A model generated the notes under the pieces. It was not told the origin of the DNA and ran no database searches. It was given only the letters and a program-made list of their open reading frames with translations. From NCBI GenBank assembly GCA_900542005.1, contig UQLW01000021.1, positions 1 to 53,944 of the forward strand: a stretch of 53,944 bases of DNA. Direction: 5' to 3'. Within the stretch, counting starts at the first letter, position 1; each line of letters begins with the position of its first letter. A program made the position numbers and the translations under genes. Source of the stretch: an uncultured Eubacteriales bacterium. Its GTDB lineage: Bacteria > Bacillota > Clostridia > Christensenellales > UMGS416. This document shows positions 24,629 through 32,983 of this stretch, in pieces.

Positions 24629-25474
24629 TTGTATAAAATTGTAGAAAAAAGGGTACTGAATCCAGAGGTCAAGCTTATGAAGATCGAGGCCCCGGCCGTA
24701 GCCAAAAAGGCGCAGCCCGGGCAATTCATCATCCTGCGCATTGACGAGGCAGGCGAGCGCATCCCCTTAACCGTAGCCGACTATGACCGCGAGGGCGGCA
24801 CCGTCACCATCATCTTCCAGGAAGTGGGCGCGACCACCAAGCGGCTCGGCCAGCTGGAGGCGGGCGACAGCCTGCTGAACTTTGTCGGCCCCCTGGGCGT
24901 CGCTTCCCACCTGGATGGGATCCGCCGCGCGGTGGTGATCGGCGGCGGCCTGGGCACCGCCATCGCCTACCCCCAGGCCAAGCGGCTGCACGAGCTGGGC
25001 GCCCATGTGGATGTGATTACCGGCTTCCGGAACCAGCAGCTTGTGATTCTGGAGGATGAGCTCAAAGCATGCTCCGACCGGCTGATTGTGATGACCGACG
25101 ACGGCTCCAACGGCAACAAGGGCTTCGTCACCCATGCCCTGCAGAAGCTGCTGGATGAAGGCAACGAATACGATGTGGTCATCGCCATCGGCCCTATGAT
25201 GATGATGAAATTTGTCTGCGAGGTTACCCGTCCCCGCAAGATCAAAACCATCGTATCCATGAACCCCATTATGATCGACGGTACCGGTATGTGCGGCGGC
25301 TGCCGCGTCGCGGTGGGCGGAGAAACCAAGTTCGCCTGTGTGGACGGCCCGGATTTTGACGGCCATCTGGTGGATTTTGACGAAGCGATCCGCCGCAGCA
25401 GTATGTACCGGTCTGAGGAACGCCAGTCCATGGAGCAGCATGGATGCCGCCTGATGGCCCAGGGAAAGGAGTAG
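24629..25474 (+). CDS. nfnA: NADH-dependent reduced ferredoxin:NADP+ oxidoreductase subunit A (ferredoxin-NADP reductase-like)
   Basis: The 281-residue protein has an FAD-binding barrel (residues 1-95; PGQFIILRIDEAGERIPLTVAD), an NAD-binding domain (VVIGGGLGTAIAYPQAK) and a C-terminal [2Fe-2S] site with DGTGMCGGCRV and a later FACVDGP. This is the small subunit of electron-bifurcating NfnAB (also called SudB), which couples NADPH, NAD+ and ferredoxin pools. It starts with TTG at 24629, 7 bases after AAGGAGG; no better ATG lies in frame before conserved sequence. The partner gene begins 3 bases after its stop. Confidence 0.9.
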   Translation: MYKIVEKRVLNPEVKLMKIEAPAVAKKAQPGQFIILRIDEAGERIPLTVADYDREGGTVTIIFQEVGATTKRLGQLEAGDSLLNFVGPLGVASHLDGIRRAVVIGGGLGTAIAYPQAKRLHELGAHVDVITGFRNQQLVILEDELKACSDRLIVMTDDGSNGNKGFVTHALQKLLDEGNEYDVVIAIGPMMMMKFVCEVTRPRKIKTIVSMNPIMIDGTGMCGGCRVAVGGETKFACVDGPDFDGHLVDFDEAIRRSSMYRSEERQSMEQHGCRLMAQGKE

Positions 25475-25477
25475 CAA

Positions 25478-26878
25478 ATGGCCAATATGTCTTTACAGAA
25501 AGTCCCCATGCCCGAGCAGGATCCCCAGGCGCGCAGCCATAACTTCGGCGAAGTGGCCTTGGGCTATACCGCCCAGATGGCGCAGGAGGAGGCGACCCGC
25601 TGTCTCAACTGCAAGCATAAGCCCTGTGTGGGCGGCTGCCCGGTGAATGTCCATATCCCTGATTTCATCGCCCATGTGGCCAAGGGTGAATTCATCGACG
25701 CCTACCAGGAGATCCGCCAGACCAATTCCCTGCCGGCCATCTGCGGCCGCGTATGCCCCCAGGAGACCCAGTGCGAATCCAAATGTGTCCGCGGGATCAA
25801 GGGCGAACCGGTCGCCATCGGCCGCCTGGAGCGCTTCTGCGCCGACTACGCCATGGAGCATCCGGAGCAGCTGAAGGAGGCCCCGCTGCCCACCTCCAAC
25901 GGCAAGAAGGTCGCGGTCATCGGCTCCGGCCCCGCAGGGCTCACCTGCGCCGGCGACCTGGCCAAGCTGGGCTATAGCGTCACCGTATTCGAGGCGCTGC
26001 ATACGCCCGGCGGCGTACTCATGTACGGCATTCCCGAGTTCCGCCTGCCCAAGCAGCTGGTGGCCCGGGAAATTGACACGGTACGCAAGCTGGGTGTAGA
26101 GATTGAAACCGATATGGTCATGGGCAAGGTGCTTTCACTGGATGAGATCATGGAGGACGGGGGCTTTGACGCCGTGTTCGTGGGCTCCGGCGCAGGCCTT
26201 CCCAGCTTCCTGCACATTCCGGGCGAGAACCTCAACGGCGTTTTCTCCGCCAATGAGTTTTTGACCCGCACCAATCTGATGCGCGCCTATGACTTCCCCC
26301 ATAGCGATACGCCCATCCATGTGGGCCGGGATGTGGCGGTGGTCGGCGGCGGCAACGTAGCCATGGACGCCGCCCGCTGCGCCAAGCGCTTGGGCGCGGA
26401 GCATGTCTATATCATCTACCGCCGCAGCGAGGCTGAAATGCCCGCCCGCAAGGAAGAGGTCCATCACGCCAAGGAGGAGGGCATCATCTTCAAGATGCTG
26501 ACCAATCCCACCGAGGTAGTCGGCGACGATAAGGGCTGGGTAACCGGCCTGAAGTGTGTGGACATGCAGCTGGGCGAACCGGATGCTTCTGGACGCCGCC
26601 GCCCGGTGGTAATCCCCGACAGCGAAAAAATACTGGAGGTCGAGACGGTGGTAATCGCCATTGGCAATACCCCCAACCCCTTGATTAAAAACACGACTCC
26701 GGGCCTGGATACCAACAGGAAGGGCTGCATCATCGCCGAGGAGGAGACCGGCAAGACCAGCAAAGAGGGCGTATATGCCGGCGGAGATGTGGTGACCGGC
26801 GCGGCTACCGTCATCCTGGCCATGGGCGCAGGCAAGCGCGCGGCAGCGGCCATTGACCAATATCTGCAGGAAAAATAG
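25478..26878 (+). CDS. nfnB: NADH-dependent reduced ferredoxin:NADP+ oxidoreductase subunit B (GltA-type)
   Basis: The 466-residue protein is of the glutamate-synthase small-subunit type. The N-terminal domain holds cysteines for two [4Fe-4S] clusters (CLNCKHKPCVGGCPV and CGRVCPQETQCESKC). It is followed by an FAD domain (VAVIGSGPAGLTCAGDLA) and an NADPH domain (VAVVGGGNVAMDAARCA). With the preceding gene it forms the bifurcating NfnAB complex of strict anaerobes. Because nfnA is adjacent and no glutamate synthase large subunit is present, NfnB is preferred over GltD, though older annotations would call it gltA. It ends before a long palindromic terminator. Confidence 0.92.
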   Translation: MANMSLQKVPMPEQDPQARSHNFGEVALGYTAQMAQEEATRCLNCKHKPCVGGCPVNVHIPDFIAHVAKGEFIDAYQEIRQTNSLPAICGRVCPQETQCESKCVRGIKGEPVAIGRLERFCADYAMEHPEQLKEAPLPTSNGKKVAVIGSGPAGLTCAGDLAKLGYSVTVFEALHTPGGVLMYGIPEFRLPKQLVAREIDTVRKLGVEIETDMVMGKVLSLDEIMEDGGFDAVFVGSGAGLPSFLHIPGENLNGVFSANEFLTRTNLMRAYDFPHSDTPIHVGRDVAVVGGGNVAMDAARCAKRLGAEHVYIIYRRSEAEMPARKEEVHHAKEEGIIFKMLTNPTEVVGDDKGWVTGLKCVDMQLGEPDASGRRRPVVIPDSEKILEVETVVIAIGNTPNPLIKNTTPGLDTNRKGCIIAEEETGKTSKEGVYAGGDVVTGAATVILAMGAGKRAAAAIDQYLQEK

Positions 26879-26924
26879 CGGCTTGCTTGAGGCTCTATCT
26901 TTCCGCTCAGGATACATCCTATAA

Positions 26925-26967
26925 AGAATAGGCCCCCGTATGGTTGAACCATACGGGGGCCTATTCT
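26925..26967. terminator. 43-base palindrome between convergent transcripts
   Basis: Twenty-one-base arms (26925-26945 and 26947-26967) match perfectly around one G. Core AGGCCCCCGTATGGTT. It lies between nfnB and the GNAT gene coming from the other side and likely terminates both. Confidence 0.75.
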
Positions 26968-27074
26968 ATTGCTTAGACGCCGCCAGGCGCCGGTCGTGCC
27001 AGGAATTTCTCGCTGCCTTTCACCACTCCAGGGCACGCTGGTCTGCGCGGTTCTCCCGCTGCGGTATACTCGCC

Positions 27075-27623
27075 CTAGCGGGCTTGCGCTTTTACCAGGC
27101 ACTCCATCTGGCAGTCATAGGGCTCCGCCTCCACATGGGCCTGGCAATAGTCCTGCGCCTCCACACAGCCCATGGCCTTGTAAAAGGCCTGGCTCTCCAC
27201 CGCCGAATGGGCGGATATGTACAGCTTAAGGGCGCCTTGCTTTTCCGCCCATTCCCTGGCCGCCTGGAAGAGCCGCGCCCCAATCCCCCTTCTGCGCATA
27301 TCCTGGGATACATGGAGGCTGGACAGGTCGAGGTAACGCTGCGAGCCGCCAAACAGCCCCGGCTCCACGGAGACAAAGCCCTTCAGCACACCATCGCAAA
27401 AAGCGGCATAAACAAAGCCGCCCGTAAGTACGGTATGCTTCAGGCAGCCAACCAGCGTCTGGTAATCGGCGGCGCTCCAGTCGTCGATGAACGGGTCGTC
27501 CCGTATCACCCACTGATTTTCTTCCCTGCGCCAACATTTTGTCACCACCTGCCGCCGGATAAACCCGGCAAACAGAGCAGGATTGATCTCATCCAGGCAC
27601 AAAGCCCGATATTCCATCACCAT
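27075..27623 (-). CDS. GNAT family N-acetyltransferase
   Basis: The 182-residue protein has a typical GNAT fold. The acetyl-CoA signature is YLDLSSLHVSQDMRRRGIGARLFQAA (R/Q-x-x-G-x-G/A is RRRGIG), followed by LYISAHSAVESQAFYKAMGC. The substrate is unknown. The start chosen, ATG at 27621-27623, begins one base after the nitrilase-like gene's stop; a second ATG lies 6 bases later. It ends the minus-strand run that starts at the BadF kinase. The wide DDWSAADYQ/N-terminal region is acceptor-specific and gives no clue. Confidence 0.85.
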   Translation of the reverse strand: MVMEYRALCLDEINPALFAGFIRRQVVTKCWRREENQWVIRDDPFIDDWSAADYQTLVGCLKHTVLTGGFVYAAFCDGVLKGFVSVEPGLFGGSQRYLDLSSLHVSQDMRRRGIGARLFQAAREWAEKQGALKLYISAHSAVESQAFYKAMGCVEAQDYCQAHVEAEPYDCQMECLVKAQAR

Positions 27624-27624
27624 T

Positions 27625-28338
27625 TTACACCTCAATTGTCATCATACCCGCTATGCCATAGCCAAGCTTCCGGCGCACCTGGCCGCCGACAAAATAAAAG
27701 GCGCCGCCATAGGACCGGGGGTTTTCCGAAAGGGAATTGACCATCAGCGTCTGCGGCGCGGCCAGCTGCGCCTGCCTGGCATAGTCCGCCTCATTTTCCG
27801 CCCATTCCTGCAGGCTAAAGTTCACATATACCGGCCAGATCAAGGGGCAGCCCAAGCGAAAGCGTTCCGGGAAATCCCATAAATCCCCGCACAACGCGAC
27901 TGCAAGCCGCCTTTTGCGGTACCAAAACGCGCCGGTTTCCGTTCCCTCCCGGTAGTGGCCGTCCGTCCGGCGGAAATCCTTCCAGCCTCTGGAAATGCGC
28001 CGGTAATTGTGTTTCAGCGCGCCGCCATCCATAACGGCGCAGGACGAATAAATCCGATCCTCCTGCCGCTCAATATAGCCAAATAACAGGCCCACGCCAT
28101 AGGCAAGGGACAGCCGGGCGGCATGGCGCATGGGCGCTGAATCAACCGGCAAGGCGGTCTGTTTATCGTCAGCATAATTCCAGCTCAGCGCGTCAAAGCC
28201 CTGCAAGAACGCCTCGCCAAAGCAAAGGAGCTCTACCTTCCCCTGGGCCAGGCGCAGCGCCGCCTCCATTTGAGCCAGGTTATGGTCAACGTCGTGGTTG
28301 ACAAAGGGATATGAAGCCAATCCAATCCGCATAGCCAT
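27625..28338 (-). CDS. Carbon-nitrogen hydrolase (nitrilase superfamily)
   Basis: The 237-residue protein has the nitrilase-fold landmarks: the catalytic glutamate in LLCFGEAFLQGFD and the cysteine nucleophile in ALCGDLWDFPE. The third residue, a lysine usually found in YRKxHL, is less clear: the sequence reads YRRISRGWKD, so the lysine is shifted or replaced. The family cleaves C-N bonds of nitriles, amides or ureas, or transfers acyl groups. Its start overlaps the upstream GNAT stop by one base (TAATG) and its stop is one base before the next GNAT gene, so the three are tightly coupled. The length is at the short end for the family. Confidence 0.8.
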   Translation of the reverse strand: MAMRIGLASYPFVNHDVDHNLAQMEAALRLAQGKVELLCFGEAFLQGFDALSWNYADDKQTALPVDSAPMRHAARLSLAYGVGLLFGYIERQEDRIYSSCAVMDGGALKHNYRRISRGWKDFRRTDGHYREGTETGAFWYRKRRLAVALCGDLWDFPERFRLGCPLIWPVYVNFSLQEWAENEADYARQAQLAAPQTLMVNSLSENPRSYGGAFYFVGGQVRRKLGYGIAGMMTIEV

Positions 28339-29078
28339 TACTCCTTCAGGATATACGCCGTAGCAAATTCCCTATATCCGATTGATTGAGCCAGCGCAAC
28401 AGAGGCCGCGTTGCCAGCATGGCACTCCCATTGCGGGCAAACGCCCTGCGCCAGCAGCGTATGCGCCGCCAGGGCCGCGGTATACCGGGCATAACCCTGC
28501 CTTCGTGCCTCCGGCAGGGTGCAAATCCCCGTATGTTGGATCTCATCCTCCATATAGGGCATATCCGGCGCGTCGCAGACCGACAGCAGCCGTCCGCCGG
28601 CGTGGTATCCGGTAAAGTATCCCTTGGCCGCCTTTTCCATAAAGTATTCGCGCAGCCAGCCCTCGGTCCGGCTGCCGGGATGTATGGTCTGGAAGAACGC
28701 TTCAAAGAGCGGGTAATCCTCCTGCCGCAGGACCTTTGCATCACCATAGCGCTCCACCTTTTCCCCGGTGAACTGCATCAGCTTCATCTTTTCCAGCCTA
28801 TGGCGCCGGCTCACCCCGGCGAGCAGCGTCTCCGGGCATTCTGCCATCATCGGTTCCATCCATTGGCTGTGCTTAGGCGAATAGGCTGCGACGCATACCG
28901 CGCCCTTCACCAAAAGATAGAGCGTGTACCTGCAGCCATAGCCCCGCAAAACCGCATCCCGCTCCGGCGTACAGATAAAATGCATCCCCGGCCCCAGCGC
29001 GGCGATATTGGTCCCGCAAAAATGGGAATAGAACCGGTTCGTCCGCTCCGCCGCCGCTTCCATGGTGAGTGCCGCCAT
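28338..29078 (-). CDS. GNAT family N-acetyltransferase, two-domain type
   Basis: The 246-residue protein has an N-terminal domain (about 1-105) without motif and a C-terminal GNAT domain: DEIQHTGICTLPEARRQGYARYTAALAAH carries the acetyl-CoA loop RRQGYA, and WECHAGNAASVALAQSIGYR is the typical end of the fold. Proteins of this two-part type occur in Firmicutes with unknown substrates. AGGAGG lies upstream of the ATG at 29076-29078. A 164-base gap with no clear terminator separates it from the ceramidase-like gene, so it may be cotranscribed with it; no strong promoter was recognised in the gap. Confidence 0.8.
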   Translation of the reverse strand: MAALTMEAAAERTNRFYSHFCGTNIAALGPGMHFICTPERDAVLRGYGCRYTLYLLVKGAVCVAAYSPKHSQWMEPMMAECPETLLAGVSRRHRLEKMKLMQFTGEKVERYGDAKVLRQEDYPLFEAFFQTIHPGSRTEGWLREYFMEKAAKGYFTGYHAGGRLLSVCDAPDMPYMEDEIQHTGICTLPEARRQGYARYTAALAAHTLLAQGVCPQWECHAGNAASVALAQSIGYREFATAYILKE

Positions 29079-29242
29079 CGCAATCCTCCTCCAGGCGCGT
29101 CAGACGCCTGCATTTTCTCCAGCCATAGGCCGCTAATCTGCGCTTCCTGCCGGCCGGTATACCACAAAAGGCTGACGCCCATGCGCCCCAAGGCGCCCCG
29201 CCAGCCCTTTGTCCAGGTCGCTTTCCCTGCTTCCAGGATCCG

Positions 29243-30511
29243 TTAGCCCTTGAGCATCGCGTCGATCCCCTGACAGGTCTTTTCCACTAAAATGTCCGGC
29301 GCCGCAGCGTCGAAGGGGAACCGCCCATAGGCAATGCAGGAGCCGATCGTCGCATAGCTAAAGCCCTGCTCCAGCGCCTGCCGCGTCGGCAGATAGGCCG
29401 TCGTGGCGTTGGCGTTGCCCAGTACCCATACCTCGTAGTCGGGAAAGGCTGACCGGATCCGCTCACCGAGCGCCGTAAAGGCCTCATAGGGCAGCGCTAC
29501 GATCAGAAGCCTGCCCAGCCGCATCAGCTGCACCTGGGTATGCTCCACCTTGCCCTCGCCGCGGGCAAGGGCATCCAATAGCCGCCTGCGCCAGTTTTCC
29601 GCGGCCTGCGCATAGCCGGACCCGTCGTATACCTCGCCGGTCTCCTGCTGGATATGCGCTACCACCCCGTCGATATCCGCAGCTCCCCAGGGGGCCAACG
29701 GCATATCCACATCCACCAGCGCGCAGGACAGCGGCCCCGACAGGGGCATGGGCACAAGATGCCGGCCATATTCCGCCAGAATCTGCGTCGCATAGCCCTC
29801 CATGGTCTCCGGCGTACCCGTCCCCCAGGCGGTGCGGTTGATGACAGGGTCTACATCGCCGCATATACCGTTGAGAAAGATGCCCTGATAGCCCATTTTC
29901 TCCAGGCCCCGAACCACTGCGCCAGGGTAATCGGCGCTGACCCGGGTAGAACGCCCGTAGGTGACCGGATGGCAGGCATAGGACACCAGGGCCAGGGGCT
30001 TCTTGCCCTTCCGGCTGACCGTCACACCCCGGGCCAGGGTATCCAGATCCTCAAATTCCGTACGGTTATAGCCGATGGGCTCGATGGGCCAGGCGCCGCT
30101 TTTCATCTCCTCCACCGGCGCAAGGTCCGCCAGAGCATCCACCGCCGCCTGGATCAACCGCCCCGGGATCGTCGCCGCATAGGCCGGATCCAGCTCGCCG
30201 CAGCCGGGAAGCCCCCCGGTTGTCGGCCCCGTATGGGTATGGATGGATAAAAGCAGCACTTGCTCAGCCGAAAGCCCATACCACTGGTTCAGCGCGCCCC
30301 GAACCGCGTCCACCATCCAGGCGCCCAGCCCCAGCAGGTCGCAATTGATCAGAACCTGGGTATCGCCCTGCCGGCGGAAGGCAAGGGCCCGGGCATAAAG
30401 GGGATCCTGCACAGCGTCGCAGCGGCGCTCAAGGAAATATCCATATCCGGACAGCTCAACGCCCATCGGCGGCGTAAGCTCCCGTTGTCCGTATCCGACG
30501 TAAAGTTCCAT
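29243..30511 (-). CDS. Neutral/alkaline ceramidase-like hydrolase (N-terminal domain), altered active site
   Basis: The 422-residue protein resembles the N-terminal catalytic domain of neutral ceramidases: VGYGQRELTPPMGVELSGYG, LLLSIHTHTGPTTGG with zinc-binding histidines, and ACHPVTYG. In true ceramidases the motif GDVSPN supplies the serine nucleophile. Here the corresponding stretch is NGICGDVDPVIN, with aspartate in place of serine. There is no signal peptide, unlike secreted ceramidases. So it is a metal-site relative of unknown substrate, perhaps an amidohydrolase on an N-acylated sugar or polyol. It starts two bases after the second DegT gene's stop. Likely one operon with the aminotransferases. 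Confidence 0.8.
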   Translation of the reverse strand: MELYVGYGQRELTPPMGVELSGYGYFLERRCDAVQDPLYARALAFRRQGDTQVLINCDLLGLGAWMVDAVRGALNQWYGLSAEQVLLLSIHTHTGPTTGGLPGCGELDPAYAATIPGRLIQAAVDALADLAPVEEMKSGAWPIEPIGYNRTEFEDLDTLARGVTVSRKGKKPLALVSYACHPVTYGRSTRVSADYPGAVVRGLEKMGYQGIFLNGICGDVDPVINRTAWGTGTPETMEGYATQILAEYGRHLVPMPLSGPLSCALVDVDMPLAPWGAADIDGVVAHIQQETGEVYDGSGYAQAAENWRRRLLDALARGEGKVEHTQVQLMRLGRLLIVALPYEAFTALGERIRSAFPDYEVWVLGNANATTAYLPTRQALEQGFSYATIGSCIAYGRFPFDAAAPDILVEKTCQGIDAMLKG

Positions 30512-30513
30512 GG

Positions 30514-31713
30514 CTATGCGTTTTCCTCCGCTACTTTATCCAAGGCATCCACAATATCCTGCAGGTCCCGCTGCGTACCCAGCAGCATATTCTGCGTCAG
30601 CAGCACATTCCAGGGCGCGGCAGCCTCAACCGCCGCCAGCGGCCCATAGGGGACTTCCGGCGGCATGGTCATGCGCTTGAAGCCCTGAGAGGCAAACATC
30701 GCGTCCTGATACAGCGGCGCATATCCGCCCTCTGCCGGTATGCCCTCCGCCCGGACCCGCTCAAGCCACGCGGCCCGATCCAGCTTAAGGACGCCGCCTT
30801 TGAGCACAAAGGTAAAGAGATGATAGGCATGGGCCGTAATGCGCGGATCCTCCGGCGGCAGGGAAAGCCACTCCCGCCCCTTGAGCATATCCCGCAGCCG
30901 CCGGGCGTTTTCCTCCCGCAGGGCCATCTGCGCGGGCAGCGCGTCCATCTGCACATCCAGGATGCCGGCCTCCCACTCCGCCATGCGGCCATTGGTGCCC
31001 ATCAGCACCACGCCGCCCAGCTCGCTGGCCCCTTCCAGGGCGCGGCCGGAGGTATGATAATGCCAGCACTCGCTATAGATTTCTTTGGAATGGGTCACAA
31101 TCATGCCGCCCTCACCGCAGGCCAGGTTCTTTGTTCCCTGGAAGGAGAAAGCGCCTACATCGCCGATGGAGCCCACCTTGCGCCCCTGAAAGGCTGCGCC
31201 ATGGGCCTGCGCGCAGTCCTCTACCACCTTCAGGCCATATTCGCGGGCCAGGGCCATAATGGCGTCCATATCGGCCGGACGGCCGGCGTAATGCACAGCT
31301 ATGACCGCCCGGGTGCGCGGCGTAATCCGCCGGCGCGCATCCTCTGCGTCCAGGCAGAAGGTCACCGGGTCCACATCGGCAAAGACCGGCGTAATGCCGC
31401 AGGCCGCCACAGCCGATACGGTGGCGATAAAGGTATAGGCCGGCACAATTACCTCATCCCCATAGCCTAAGCCAAGGGCTCGAAGAGCGATCTCCAGCGC
31501 CTGGGTGCCGTTATTGACCGCCAAGCCATATTCGCAATCCTGAAAGGCGGCGAACCGCTTGGCAAAGGCCATGGCCTGGTCGCCCAGGGTGCCCCACTGC
31601 CCGGCCTTCAGCACCTCGACCAGCCGCTCCTCCTCCCGCCGGCCCCACTGGGGCCACGCGGGGAAGGGCGCCGTCCGTACCGGGGTTCCTCCGTAAAGCG
31701 CAAGCTTACTCAT
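30514..31713 (-). CDS. DegT/DnrJ/EryC1/StrS aminotransferase (second of a tandem pair)
   Basis: The 399-residue protein is a fold-type I PLP enzyme of the sugar-aminotransferase family: GQWGTLGDQAMAFAKRFAAF, NNGTQALEIALRALGL, DEVIVPAYTFIATVSA, and FQGTKNLACGEGG with the PLP lysine. The family transfers an amino group from glutamate/glutamine to keto sugars or inosose. Its ATG lies inside the end of the preceding aminotransferase gene (overlap of 8 bases; ATGAGTAA), so the two are coupled. It is clearly a paralogue of that neighbour. The specific substrate is not known. Confidence 0.92.
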   Translation of the reverse strand: MSKLALYGGTPVRTAPFPAWPQWGRREEERLVEVLKAGQWGTLGDQAMAFAKRFAAFQDCEYGLAVNNGTQALEIALRALGLGYGDEVIVPAYTFIATVSAVAACGITPVFADVDPVTFCLDAEDARRRITPRTRAVIAVHYAGRPADMDAIMALAREYGLKVVEDCAQAHGAAFQGRKVGSIGDVGAFSFQGTKNLACGEGGMIVTHSKEIYSECWHYHTSGRALEGASELGGVVLMGTNGRMAEWEAGILDVQMDALPAQMALREENARRLRDMLKGREWLSLPPEDPRITAHAYHLFTFVLKGGVLKLDRAAWLERVRAEGIPAEGGYAPLYQDAMFASQGFKRMTMPPEVPYGPLAAVEAAAPWNVLLTQNMLLGTQRDLQDIVDALDKVAEENA

Positions 31714-32947
31714 GCTCGTTCCTCCCCATCGCCAAAAGCTCGTCGGCATGGCGTTCAATCTTGCCCAGCGCTTCCAGCATGTCGTCCATATCCCGGCGGT
31801 CGCCCAGCAGCGAGCTGTGATACAGCCAGCAGCCCTCGTTCGCCGCGCAATTCTCGTTGTTGGGCAGCTGATCTGTCGGATCGGTGAACACGCAGCCCGT
31901 CATGCGGGTAAAGGATTCGTCATACAAAAAGCGCATACGGTAGATCGGCTCGTTGTATCCCTCGGCCGCCATGGCTACGTTCTCCGCATTTAGCGCCCGG
32001 ATAAACAGCTCGCGCCCCAGCCCCTTCAAGCCCTGGCTCTTATACTTAAAGACAAACAGGTGCAGGGAATTCCGGGTGACCCGCTCATCCTCCTTAAGCG
32101 TCTCCAGGAAGGGGAACTGGGCCATCTGCCGGCTTAGATAGGCAGCGTTGGCGCTGCGCGTCTCGATATCGCGGTCTATGCGCTCCATACGCGCGCGCAG
32201 GACCGCCGCCTGCCATTCGGCCATGCGCGCATTCCCGCTGACCACCGGCTCAATGGGGCCATTCAGCTCGCGGCCGCTGTTGTGGATTTTCCAAAGCTTT
32301 TCATACAGCGCCGGATCGTTGGTCGTAATGAATCCGCCTTCCCCGCAGGAAATATTCTTAGACGCCTGGAAGGAAAAGGAGCCTGCCGTGCCCAGGGAGC
32401 CTGCCCGTTGCCCCTTCCATTCTGAGCCGTGGGCATGGGCGGCATCCTCGATGAGGGGCAGATGGTGCCGCGAAGCGATTTCATTCAGCGCGTCCATGTC
32501 GCAGGGCCGCCCGCCCAGGTGCACCGCGATGATAGCGCGGGTCCTGGGGGTGATGCGTTCCTCCACCGACGCGGGCAGCAGGGTATAGGTCTGCTGGTCC
32601 GTATCGGCAAAAACCGGTACGGCGCCCGCCATGCATACGGCGTGCACGGTGGCTGAGAAGGTATAGGGCGGCACGATCACCTCGTCGCCGCGGCCGATTT
32701 CCAGAGCCCGCAGGATAAGCTCCAGGCTGACCGTGCCGTTCACCACGGCCAGGCCATGCCTGGCCTGGCAATATGCCGCATATTCCTGGGAAAAGGCCTC
32801 GGCCTCCGGTCCCATCGTGCCCCACTGGCCGGAATGAAGCACCCGCTTGAGCGCTTCCTCCTCCAGGAGCCCTCCCACCGGCCAGGCCAGATAACCGCCC
32901 GGCTGCGCTTTTACCGGATAGCCCCCTGTAAGTGCCAAAGACGCCAT
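31706..32947 (-). CDS. DegT/DnrJ/EryC1/StrS aminotransferase (first of a tandem pair)
   Basis: The 413-residue protein shares the PLP aminotransferase pattern: GQWGTMGPEAEAFSQEYAAY, NGTVSLELILRALEIG, DEVIVPPYTFSATVHA, FQASKNISCGEGG (PLP lysine). Compared with its neighbour it has extra sequence near the C terminus (NNENCAANEGCWLYHSSLLGDRRD) at the substrate-facing region. The two may act as a heterodimer or on successive keto groups; both are inference. It starts 7 bases after AGGAGG, and a small hairpin (32961-32974) adjoins that site. Confidence 0.92.
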   Translation of the reverse strand: MASLALTGGYPVKAQPGGYLAWPVGGLLEEEALKRVLHSGQWGTMGPEAEAFSQEYAAYCQARHGLAVVNGTVSLELILRALEIGRGDEVIVPPYTFSATVHAVCMAGAVPVFADTDQQTYTLLPASVEERITPRTRAIIAVHLGGRPCDMDALNEIASRHHLPLIEDAAHAHGSEWKGQRAGSLGTAGSFSFQASKNISCGEGGFITTNDPALYEKLWKIHNSGRELNGPIEPVVSGNARMAEWQAAVLRARMERIDRDIETRSANAAYLSRQMAQFPFLETLKEDERVTRNSLHLFVFKYKSQGLKGLGRELFIRALNAENVAMAAEGYNEPIYRMRFLYDESFTRMTGCVFTDPTDQLPNNENCAANEGCWLYHSSLLGDRRDMDDMLEALGKIERHADELLAMGRNEHE

Positions 32948-32960
32948 GTTTGGTCCTCCT

Positions 32961-32974
32961 CCCCCTTTTGGGGG
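32961..32974 (-). other. Small hairpin touching the first DegT ribosome-binding site
   Basis: CCCCC-TTTT-GGGGG on the plus strand (CCCCC-AAAA-GGGGG in the minus-strand message) sits directly before AGGAGG. It could set relative expression of the enzyme genes after the regulator by pairing or RNA processing. Confidence 0.4.
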
Positions 32975-32983
32975 TTTATTTTT

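Noticed and set aside
29243..30511. Calling the protein a true neutral ceramidase
   Set aside because: The catalytic serine of GDVSPN is an aspartate and there is no signal peptide.
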